From IMG/VR virus record IMGVR_UViG_3300048930_000171, positions 1-51,668 of that record: a stretch of DNA of 51,668 bases. The stretch is one strand, 5' to 3'. A program made the position numbers and the translations under genes. Each line of letters starts with the position of its first letter. Position 1 is the first letter of the stretch. Positions 34,946 through 43,500 of the stretch are shown here, in pieces. The notes under the pieces were generated by a model. That model worked only from the letters and a program-made list of their open reading frames with translations. It searched no databases and was not told where the DNA came from. This stretch comes from a virus.

Positions 34946-35928
34946 TAGTTGTTACCTATGTGTAAAAGTGTATTTGCACCACGCGCCCAAGCTGATTGGA
35001 AGCCACCAGCAGAAGGTGTGTAGGTAATGATGATAAGGCCATCTGCGCCGGAACCAGATACACCGGCCTGAGAGCCGCCTTTGTTACCACCACCACCACC
35101 GCCACCGCCATATCCACCGCCATCGCCGCCCGTGCAGCCTGAGCCGGTATTGTTACCCTGACCACCTGCGCCACCGCCACCGCCACCGCAGCCATGTGAG
35201 CCATCAAATGCGGTATCGCTCCCGCCATTACCGCCGAAGCCGGACGGAGCAGTACCAGTGCCACCTGAGCCACCGCCGCCGCCTCCGACTGTACCATCCG
35301 TACCATTTGCAGTCGCACCTGAACCAGCATTTGCCGACCCTGCGCCTGAACCAGCACCGCTTGTACCCTGACCGCCTGCTCCACCGTTACTGTTTGTTCC
35401 TACGCTTGCCGTGCCTGCGGTAGATGAGCCGCCGTTAGAACCGCCACCACCACCACCGCCTGACCTTGCGCTGTTGGCACTCGCACCGCCGTTTTTACCA
35501 TCTCCACTTGGTCCTGCTGCTCCACCCCCGCCCGCACCGCCTCGTGTTGTGTTATTTCCCGCCGTGCCACCTGCGCCGCCTGCTTGCCGAACTGTACCTA
35601 CCGAATTAGCAACCAAACCGCCCGCGCCACCTGTAACACCTGAGCCAGTGCGTCCGTAGTCGGCAACCAATGTCGAACCATCGCGGAACTGCGTTACAGT
35701 CGTGCCGCCGCCCGCACCAATTTGAACGGCTATGTTTGCGCCCGGTGTGAGCGAAAGGTTTGTTATGGCAGCATATGCACCACCACCGCCCCCGCCTGCT
35801 GGGCGGCTGCTGGACGGAGTACCGCCGTCGCCGCCTGAGCCAACTGCCTCGATGGTGTTCGCGGCGTTATTCCAGTCAGAAGGAACTGTCCATGTCGTAG
35901 TACCAGCAGTAAGAAATATCTGTGTCAT
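34945..35928 (-). CDS. Glycine-rich tail adhesin-like protein
   Basis: The product has 327 residues. It opens with the TQIFLTAGTTTWTVPSDW module typical of phage Gly-rich proteins. It continues with about 230 residues in which Gly runs of four to eight alternate with short polar stretches (GSGGTGTAPSGFGGNG, CGGGGGGAGGQGNN). It ends QSAWARGANTLLHIGNN. Polyglycine-II sandwich folds are known for the T4-like S16 gp38 adhesin, and this composition is compatible. Host-surface contact is the likely role. Confidence 0.65.
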   Translation of the reverse strand: MTQIFLTAGTTTWTVPSDWNNAANTIEAVGSGGDGGTPSSSRPAGGGGGGAYAAITNLSLTPGANIAVQIGAGGGTTVTQFRDGSTLVADYGRTGSGVTGGAGGLVANSVGTVRQAGGAGGTAGNNTTRGGAGGGGAAGPSGDGKNGGASANSARSGGGGGGGSNGGSSTAGTASVGTNSNGGAGGQGTSGAGSGAGSANAGSGATANGTDGTVGGGGGGSGGTGTAPSGFGGNGGSDTAFDGSHGCGGGGGGAGGQGNNTGSGCTGGDGGGYGGGGGGGGNKGGSQAGVSGSGADGLIIITYTPSAGGFQSAWARGANTLLHIGNN

Positions 35929-35929
35929 A

Positions 35930-36799
35930 TTACGTCACCGCCCCTGAGGTAAGCTTGTCCCCAGTGTAACTCATTGTGGTGGTGTATGTCCCATCGTTCA
36001 CGGTGTTGATAGTGCCATCCATGTTATAGGTTATTGTATAGGTATTCCCCCCAGTTTCAGCCACTTCAGTTATCTGGTCGCCTGTATAGGTTATGGCGAA
36101 GGGGAGGGGGGTATCGCTTCCGCCTCCCGGTATAGTAACCACCGTAGCATTATCCCCGGCATCATCAGTTACCGTAACACCAGCGCCTACGAAGTTCAGT
36201 TTCCCGCGGGCTGCTAAGGGTGTTCCTTCATCTTCAATTGTGTGGCCGGAACCAGAGAAGCCAGCGAGCGCATCGTCAATTGCCTTCTGGATAGTGGCTG
36301 AGGTTCTGCCGCCACCCCCTCCTCTTATAGTCTTGTTCTTTGGGATTTCAAACAGGTCAGTCCAATCAGCGGTGCCGCGCCGCCATTGCACATGAGAATC
36401 AGTTGTGCGCATCTCCGTCTGGAGTGCATCAATGCCATTCTTTGCAAGCGGGAAGGAGAAGGATTCCTCCTTGCCATCGGAATAGGATATGATGATTTTT
36501 TCTTTCCGGTGCGACACACTGACAATAGACACACCATCCTTGCCATCGTCTCCTTTGTCGCCCTTATCTCCTTTATCTCCCTTTTCGCCTTTCTGCCCAA
36601 TTCCATCCTTGCCGTCCCTGCCGTCTGCCCCCTTGTCGCCCTTATCGCCTTTAATGCTTTCCCCATCCTTGCCGTCATCACCCTTGTCGCCTTTAATCAG
36701 TGTAGCCGCCGCCCTTGACATCTCAACCATGAGACTGTCATCCAGTTGCTCGTCTATCTTGACAAACTTTCCTTTATGTGCGTCAAACCGTAATGGCAT
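35930..36799 (-). CDS. Tail protein with collagen-like Gly-X-Y repeat
   Basis: The product has 289 residues. An N-terminal anchor-like part (LRFDAHKGKFVKIDEQLDD) leads to about 55 residues of Gly-X-Y triplets rich in Lys and Asp (GDKGDDGKDGESIKGDKGD and so on). A globular part follows (VSIVSVSHRKEKIIISYSDG), then a beta-rich C-terminus (FVGAGVTVTDDAGDNATVVT, ITYNMDGTINTVNDGTYT). Collagen-like triplets trimerise fibres in many phages. It ends two bases before the glycine-rich gene. Confidence 0.75.
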   Translation of the reverse strand: MPLRFDAHKGKFVKIDEQLDDSLMVEMSRAAATLIKGDKGDDGKDGESIKGDKGDKGADGRDGKDGIGQKGEKGDKGDKGDKGDDGKDGVSIVSVSHRKEKIIISYSDGKEESFSFPLAKNGIDALQTEMRTTDSHVQWRRGTADWTDLFEIPKNKTIRGGGGGRTSATIQKAIDDALAGFSGSGHTIEDEGTPLAARGKLNFVGAGVTVTDDAGDNATVVTIPGGGSDTPLPFAITYTGDQITEVAETGGNTYTITYNMDGTINTVNDGTYTTTMSYTGDKLTSGAVT

Positions 36800-36801
36800 C
36801 T

Positions 36802-37542
36802 TTATCTATCCAAAAGTTGCGTTCTTGCTATAGGGTTTCCGCCCATAGCAGTTTCAAACCCGTCATTGCCTGAATAAACCTTTATGTTGCGGTAAAACGC
36901 CGTTGCTGTGCCAAATTGAGCGTTGTGCGTCGCATCGTAAACTCCGCATTTTAGATAATTCCCGGTCACATCATCATAGCATGTGGGAATATTGGTTTCC
37001 TTAAACACTGGCTGACGGTCAACATAGAAATGCCTGAAGCCCGTGGCTGTAATTGACCATAAGGCATGGAGGGTAAATACATATTCACGCCCCCTTACAG
37101 CCTTCATAATAGGGATGATTCTTGCGGTTGCGCCCTCGGCTGGCAATGTCTGTGATGGCACTCTGATTGAGAAGTCGCCGGACTGCTCATAGCATAATGC
37201 AAACGGCACAGTCTTTGCGCCATCACCCCCATCAGGAGTGTCATGGATCTGCATCAACATGATGTAATCAACCAAAGGATTGAAATCATCAGCAAGAGTT
37301 AAGCTAAAATTATAGAAATATGCGCCATTAGCCCTAGCTGCATCTTTAACTTCCGACCTTATCCCCGTGGCTGTTTCAGTGTCATCTTCCGTGATAGTCG
37401 ACACCATTCTTCCGCCTGAAATATATAAGCTCGTGCCTATACCATTTGGCAAGTTATCGCCAGTATCAATCGTGCCATTGGCCTGTAGCTGGCTAACACC
37501 CGCGAATGTTGATGTGAGGGGGTAATCAGCTACAAGCGTCAT
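36802..37542 (-). CDS. Polysaccharide-lyase-like tail protein (candidate depolymerase)
   Basis: The product has 246 residues with a jelly-roll (concanavalin-like) pattern. GIRSEVKDAARANGAYFYNF, LTLADDFNPLVDYIMLMQIH, PFALCYEQSGDFSIRVPSQ and EYVFTLHALWS follow the order RSE(V/L)...Y.FS..L..DF......M(Q)xH...P...L of heparin-lyase-like (Polysacc_lyase) proteins. Residues R, E, Q and H in RSEVK and MQIHD could be the sugar site. It lies between the LamG and collagen-like fibre genes, in ATGA overlap with the former. Confidence 0.6.
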   Translation of the reverse strand: MTLVADYPLTSTFAGVSQLQANGTIDTGDNLPNGIGTSLYISGGRMVSTITEDDTETATGIRSEVKDAARANGAYFYNFSLTLADDFNPLVDYIMLMQIHDTPDGGDGAKTVPFALCYEQSGDFSIRVPSQTLPAEGATARIIPIMKAVRGREYVFTLHALWSITATGFRHFYVDRQPVFKETNIPTCYDDVTGNYLKCGVYDATHNAQFGTATAFYRNIKVYSGNDGFETAMGGNPIARTQLLDR

Positions 37543-38315
37543 GAGAAAGCCGTTTTCAGGAGCGGGCGGGAAGGATTGCGGCGCAATGCCTGAAAAGCAG
37601 TGGTTATTTGCCCAGATGTAGGCAGCGGCTGCCCGACCCCAAACTTAAGAATTGCGCAAGCGCGGGTCTGCGTAACAATCCCCACAGTAGATGCAGCGGA
37701 AGCCGGAACTGACGTTCCTATATTTACTGTATTGGTTGTTCTTGTGTCTATGGAAGCCCCTGAATTGAGCGATGACGCGCTGACATCAAGTGCATCCTCT
37801 ACCCATATCGAGGCTGTTTTCGCCGTTCCGTTAATTAGCAGTCCTACGCTTTTAAGCGTTCCGTCAAATGCAGTTGCGGTGGACGCGCCACTAAAATACT
37901 GCGCTGATGCGTTGCCGATTTTTAACTGCGCCTTGCCCGTAGTGGACACTCGTATTGACCATCCGGGATAGCTATTGGAGAACCCACCATCCCCCATAAA
38001 TTCTACGTTTGAGCCTTCGGGCGTAATCTTTCCTAACCACCACACTAAAAGGCTTTCGCCGCCATCATAATGAAGGTTAACGGCAGGGATGCGAATTGAC
38101 TCATCTGTATCGCCACCTGCCGGTTCTTCCGTTGAGACATATCCGGCGTTCGCCCAGGGCGCGACTAGGTCTGCCCCAAAAGCCCCATCATTCCCATTGC
38201 CAGAAATGTCCCTAAACATTGTGTCATCGGCTTGGTTGGGCGCAAAGCCATGAAATAGATAACTGGTGTTTATCCACGGATTCTCGCCAGAAAGTGCGTC
38301 AATAAGCCTGCTCAT
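37539..38315 (-). CDS. LamG-like (concanavalin-fold) tail protein
   Basis: The product has 258 residues. It has MFRDISGNGNDGAFG, SLLVWWLGKITPEGSNVEFM, GWSIRVSTTGKAQLKIGNA and KSVGLLINGTAKTASIWVED, the strand order of LamG or laminin-G-like sugar-binding folds. It is placed between two fibre genes, each in ATGA overlap. It probably binds a host polysaccharide or decorates the fibre. Confidence 0.65.
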   Translation of the reverse strand: MSRLIDALSGENPWINTSYLFHGFAPNQADDTMFRDISGNGNDGAFGADLVAPWANAGYVSTEEPAGGDTDESIRIPAVNLHYDGGESLLVWWLGKITPEGSNVEFMGDGGFSNSYPGWSIRVSTTGKAQLKIGNASAQYFSGASTATAFDGTLKSVGLLINGTAKTASIWVEDALDVSASSLNSGASIDTRTTNTVNIGTSVPASAASTVGIVTQTRACAILKFGVGQPLPTSGQITTAFQALRRNPSRPLLKTAFS

Positions 38316-38647
38316 GATACTGTCCTTGATACTGCGATTATTGACCTGTCGGCACCTTCCGCAGACCCGCCAACCAGCTTGATATTATTCAGGCCAGTTG
38401 TGAGTGCTAAGTTCGGCACCGGAATATACTTGCTTGCCGCAATAGCAAAGCTGAGGTCTGCACCGTCACCATCCTGGACCGTGACGTAAGTTCCGGTGAA
38501 AGACTGCGACATGGTCATTGTCATCGACGTACTTGTGATTGCTGCTGGCATAATAAACCCACACAGTGTATGCCCCTGCAAATCAATAGCCCCTGATGTT
38601 TGTTGCCCAGAGGCGATGGTAATTGTTTGATAGTTATAAAAAGCCAT
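38312..38647 (-). CDS. Small beta-rich virion accessory protein
   Basis: The product has 111 residues with AACAGGAGAG upstream. It is composed of strands with Thr/Ser/Met (QTITIASGQQTSGAIDLQG, HTLCGFIMPAAITSTSMTMT). The opening (ITIASGQQTSGAIDLQGHTLxGFIMPAA) is a familiar small phage structural family found among tail fibres. No known enzyme motif. Confidence 0.6.
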   Translation of the reverse strand: MAFYNYQTITIASGQQTSGAIDLQGHTLCGFIMPAAITSTSMTMTMSQSFTGTYVTVQDGDGADLSFAIAASKYIPVPNLALTTGLNNIKLVGGSAEGADRSIIAVSRTVS

Positions 38648-38659
38648 AGTTCTCTCCTG

Positions 38660-40480
38660 TTATCCTTTAACCTCTACCGTTGTAACATACGCCACCCAGT
38701 TAATAGTCTTGGAGTTCTCGCCTGTAACTGTGATGATAAGCGCGTCATTAGTATCATCGGCAGTAACCGCACATGCCCAAGCGGCCGTATCCTCTATAGG
38801 GGTAGCCGCTACTACCGAGCCAACGAGAGCCGTCGTTCCGGCGTTGTTGTCAATACAGCCTTCAAACCGATAAAAGGCGCTCTCGTTATCAGCATCCGTC
38901 CGGCGGGCGACAACCATGATGTCGAAGCCCCATGTGGTGTCTTGCGCAATAGTAAGCCGCAAACTAGAGCCGTTTAAGAACATTTCAGCAGGTGTAGATG
39001 TAGTGGTTTGCCTGCGTAACACAAACCTACTGGATTGAGCGTCGCCAACCACCGAAAACGCCCCAGCAGAATGTGATGCTTGGCCGTGTTTATCAACATT
39101 GCACTGCCAGCCTTGCGCCGTCGCCCCAACAGCCCCGGTAGTAATGGTGTTGCTATTGCCAGCAAGTATTATTGACTGCGCCGCATTGCCAGATATTGTG
39201 TTGGTTGTGCCAGCGACTATAGCGTTTCTCTCGCCTGTTGAAGTAATGGTGTTGGTGTCACCAGCAATAATCGCGCTATAATCAGAGCCGCCAGTTTTGA
39301 TGGAGTTTGCACTGCCGCCTACAATTGCCGACGATGTGGCGACGCCAATCTCATTGGATTCCCCTCCAATCACTGTGGAATACACGGCTGAGTTACCTAT
39401 AAGCCCAGTATCCGTCCCTACAATAACGTTGTGACCGGAGCCGCCACCTGAAATTGTTGAGCCTTCCGCGCCTATAATAGCGCAGCTACTACCTGATGAT
39501 ATTGCGTTAGTGCTTCCACCCACTATTACGTTATATAGAGATCCTGCAATTTCGTTGTTAGCGCCACCAACAATTGTGTTATCAATGCCGCCTCCGATTG
39601 TATTGGCCCCCGCCAAGGCCCCGCCAGCCGTAAGGTTCGACGGCATTAATAATGTAGGCGCACCAGCAACCCCATCGCCGTTAGTTACCGTAATCTGCCC
39701 TGCCGTTCCCGTAATCGTCCTTTGGGCATAAGTATTACTCGCCGTCCTCACCACTAACCCTGTACCGGACATACCCTCCAGTCCCGCAAGGTCATCAGCC
39801 AGAGCCAGCGTTGGATTGCCGGAAGCGCCCGTCCCGTTCGATACCGTAATACCAGCCGCCGGGGCAGTAAGCGTCCTTCGGGCAAAGGCATCCGAACCGG
39901 TTTGTACTATCAGCCCTGCCGTGTTATCCAGTGCAGCCAGCGCCACAAGGGTGGCGTCCAGTGATAATGTGGGATTCCCGCTAACGCCGTTACCGTTGGT
40001 AACGGTAATCTGGTTTGCTGTGCCGGTGATAGTACGCTTGGCAAAGGTGTCATCACCTGTCTGCGTTACCAAACCCGTGCCAGTTCCCATTGCCCCAAGG
40101 GCGCTTAATATGGCGTTGGCAGTAGAGACGGCTATGATTTCAAAATCTATATCTGATGTGTCTATCGTGATGGGGTTCTCTGTCGTAACCCTGTAAAGAT
40201 TGCCATCCTCAAGCACAACGAGCGTGCCTTTGCGTACATCGCGTGCGCCATCAAAATCCAGCGTGCGCGTCCATCCACTTGTGGACACCTCATAAATGCC
40301 ATTTTCGCTTGCCGTGTCTTGGTCTTTAACCAGCACCCTGTCACCGGCCACTACTGCTACGCTGTTGACCGTCTGCTCGCCGGAAAGGGTAAGGTTCGCG
40401 TTGGTGACGACCTTGCACGGGGCTTTGATAGCTATCCCGCCATTTATGCCGTAGAATCTATCTATTGTCTCAGAAGTCAT
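38660..40480 (-). CDS. Tail fibre protein with YadA-head-like beta-roll repeats
   Basis: The product has 606 residues from the ATG at 40480 with AGGGG upstream. Residues 15-120 are a virion-attachment domain ([40 protein letters not shown]) seen at the head of many fibres. Repeats around [19 protein letters not shown] occur three times. About 190 residues of NxIxGGxxNxI-type repeats follow ([28 protein letters not shown]), like the YadA head beta-roll. The C-terminal domain is globular. It is the first fibre gene after the internal virion proteins. Confidence 0.75.
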   Translation of the reverse strand: MTSETIDRFYGINGGIAIKAPCKVVTNANLTLSGEQTVNSVAVVAGDRVLVKDQDTASENGIYEVSTSGWTRTLDFDGARDVRKGTLVVLEDGNLYRVTTENPITIDTSDIDFEIIAVSTANAILSALGAMGTGTGLVTQTGDDTFAKRTITGTANQITVTNGNGVSGNPTLSLDATLVALAALDNTAGLIVQTGSDAFARRTLTAPAAGITVSNGTGASGNPTLALADDLAGLEGMSGTGLVVRTASNTYAQRTITGTAGQITVTNGDGVAGAPTLLMPSNLTAGGALAGANTIGGGIDNTIVGGANNEIAGSLYNVIVGGSTNAISSGSSCAIIGAEGSTISGGGSGHNVIVGTDTGLIGNSAVYSTVIGGESNEIGVATSSAIVGGSANSIKTGGSDYSAIIAGDTNTITSTGERNAIVAGTTNTISGNAAQSIILAGNSNTITTGAVGATAQGWQCNVDKHGQASHSAGAFSVVGDAQSSRFVLRRQTTTSTPAEMFLNGSSLRLTIAQDTTWGFDIMVVARRTDADNESAFYRFEGCIDNNAGTTALVGSVVAATPIEDTAAWACAVTADDTNDALIITVTGENSKTINWVAYVTTVEVKG

Positions 40481-40522
40481 CACGCACCCCTAGATGTTGT
40501 GTGGATTGTAGCATTCTTAAAT

Positions 40523-43500
40523 CTATCTCGCAACAGAAGATGGGCGCAATAGCCATTCCTGTCCTGTATTCCTTACCGAATTGGCCTCCATGCGTCTTAA
40601 ATAACCTGGATTCATGTTTTCCATAAGCGAATACATGAACAGATAATCCAGGGCTGGCTTAACATAGAACAGGTTTGCACCAGGCAGATTACTCTGCACT
40701 ATCTTCAAGGCACGAACCGCTGATTTATCACCATTCTCAACGGCTGTTTTCAGTGCTATTATGTCATTCAGCGTACCGCCCAATGTTGGCCCAAGAATGC
40801 TGGCAGCAAATGACCTGCCACTGTAATTATCATACTCGTTAAGCACATAATCGCCATAAAGCCCAAAGAAGCCACCTTGAGCCATCGCCTCAGTCCATGT
40901 GCGTGCGCGGTCAAGCGGCCTTGGTGACTTGCCCTTAATGGCATCTTTGATGGTTAGCGACACATAGCCAGTGAGCGTCATTGCCACCAAAAGATTGGCA
41001 AGCCCAAGCATGTCACCCTTCCCCCGGCGCATGTAATCACCCATACTATCATACCCACGGCCATATATCTCGCGTTTGAGAACGCGCTCAATCATCATGG
41101 CGGGAAAGCTCTTGAACTGCCCCACAAAGCGGATTGCTTCACCCCATACCGTCCCGCGCTGCGTGCCTCCGGTCATAGCGGCTTCTACGCGCTTATCGCC
41201 AGAAAGCGCAGCCGATTCAGCGCGGTCAATAACCATTGCCCTGAAATCATTGCTTATACGCTCGCGTGCGTTGCGTATGGACTCTGCTGTTACCTGCCTG
41301 CCTTTTGCAGTTATATACTTTGAGATTACATCATCCCCTACCTCGTCAAGCGCGTCGGTAACGAGATATTTCTTGCCTTCGATGTTGCGCACTGCATTAC
41401 GCAGCACATCCCATTTTGCGCTATCAATGCTATGAATCTTGAATATGCGTTTCATCTCAGGCGACAAAGAGTCAAACGCCTTCGAGGCATTATCGCCAAG
41501 GTAATTTGAAAAGCCGTATGCTGCTGCCTTCTGAAGCCTGCCTGTCCACCCCTGCTGCAAGTTGAACTTGGTGTATATGCGCGCAATAGCTGACATATTC
41601 TGACTAAACCCAGCCCCTCTGGTCAGCCGGTGCATGGTTTCTGCTACAAAATGGTCAAACGTCACATCAAGATGCTTTAACACTTCTGCACGCACGCCAG
41701 AATTGCCGCCAACAGCTATGCCTTTAACGGCATCGGCCATACCAGCGAACATATTGCCGCGCCCTTCATAGCGCATATTGGCAGCATATAGCGGAACGTC
41801 GGTCATACTGCTCCACAAGGCTCCGCCAAGCTTTGCCACCATTTGCCCAAGCCTAAGATTGGATGCTATCTGTGCGCCCTTAATATTGCCCGGAATATTC
41901 GCAGAGCCATCAACCACAGCGAGGTTATTCAAAATCTTTTGACGCTTATTGGCGAGATTATTTGCGCCATCAACGTCTCCCGCATTCCGCAACTCCTCAA
42001 CCATGTCATCTACGGCGCGGCCAACATTATATTCAGGGTTGCTGCCCCACATTTTCATCAGGCCAGCAACGCGCGCAGAATTTTCAATGCCGCGAATGTA
42101 TGCAGCAGCTACGTCCCGCGTGCCATATTTAGCATTGTAATCAAACCATGTGTTTTTCTTAAAGATAATTGAGCGCGATTGACTGACTTTCTTTGCGAGA
42201 TTCAATCCGCTGCGGAAGTCGCTGTCTTTCATCTCCGCTGGCATTTCAATCTGGTATGTACCTGACGATAGCTCCTGCCATATGTTTCTAAGCGCTTTAT
42301 TGATGCCATTAGGCTTGACGCCCATTCGGTCAAAATCAAACCAGCCGCGAGCATCTTTCTGCCATGCCTCGAACCCCGCGTTGCGAATCTTTAACTGGTC
42401 ATGGGATTGGCGGGTAATGTACCCAGGCTGGTATTTAATAGCTGCGCCCAGCTTATTAAGGGTAATGCGCGTTACTTCCTGATATTTGTGCATCACCTTG
42501 GCAATTTTCACTGCATCAGCATTAATGCCCTTAAAATCAGGCGTTCTCATGTCTAGCTCTTCAAGCGCCTTCGACACATCACGCTCTAACGTGCGCCCCG
42601 TAAATTGCTCAAGCACGCCTTCTTTTTTGAGTGCTGCCTCAATGCCGTTTGCCCATTCTCTGAGGTACGCAGATTGGTAAGCTGCCACATGCGCACGCGC
42701 ACCTTCGCGCAGCATCGACGAGCCGGTAAGCGTAGCCAAGAACCCCTCATCGGCAAACGAGCCATAGTCACGCACAATCAGCTTGGCGCGTTCACGCGCA
42801 ACAAAGTTAAATGCAGCTTCGCGCTTGGCAGCAAGTATGCGCTGCTGGATTTCCTCAGCGGTGCGCTCCGCCACTATCTCATCAAATGATTTATCGCTAT
42901 CAATGGCATTTTCGGTTTTGATTAACTTGCGCTGGCGACGTAGCTCATTCTGCACACGCACATGCTGCTTCTTCAATTCCTGCATTACAGCCGTCACCAT
43001 ACTTGCGGTAACACCAGAATCCTCAAGCGCAAACCTTAGCCCAGCATCATCATTGCCATTAGCAAACTTCACGGCATCACGCAAGATGGCCGGGTACTTC
43101 TCAGAATCTTTCAGCGCACGGTCAAATACGCGCTTCTCAAGCTGCAAGTCAAGCTGTGGCTGGTATTTGTCAGGCTTGCTGGAGCGGCTGAATAGCACCG
43201 TCTGCTTGGCATCATCACCAAACATGCCAACATCCATTTCCTTCTGCGGCTTCTTGGCCTTTAGTGACTGCCCCATCTTGCGCTCGGCAAGCTCTTTATC
43301 GGTAATTCGTTCCGCACCCGGAATGACAGTTTGCCTGCCATCTTCTTTTGCTCGACTAAAGAACGGCTCGGCACTCTTGCCTTCACCCAACTTGCTCACG
43401 CGCTTCAATGCACCCTTGGCCATCTCGCGTGCGGTGTACTCATCTATGTCGAACTTCAAGCCAAAGGTATCGCGCGCCCATATCTTTATTGCCGCTACTA

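Noticed and set aside
35196-35659. Proline- and arginine-rich rightward frames
   Set aside because: They are antisense shadows of the glycine-rich gene (Gly codons read backwards give Pro/Thr/Ala).
32519-40480. Diversity-generating retroelement variable region, as in BPP-1-like podoviruses
   Set aside because: No reverse transcriptase gene exists in the genome and no template/variable repeat pair was seen near the fibre genes.
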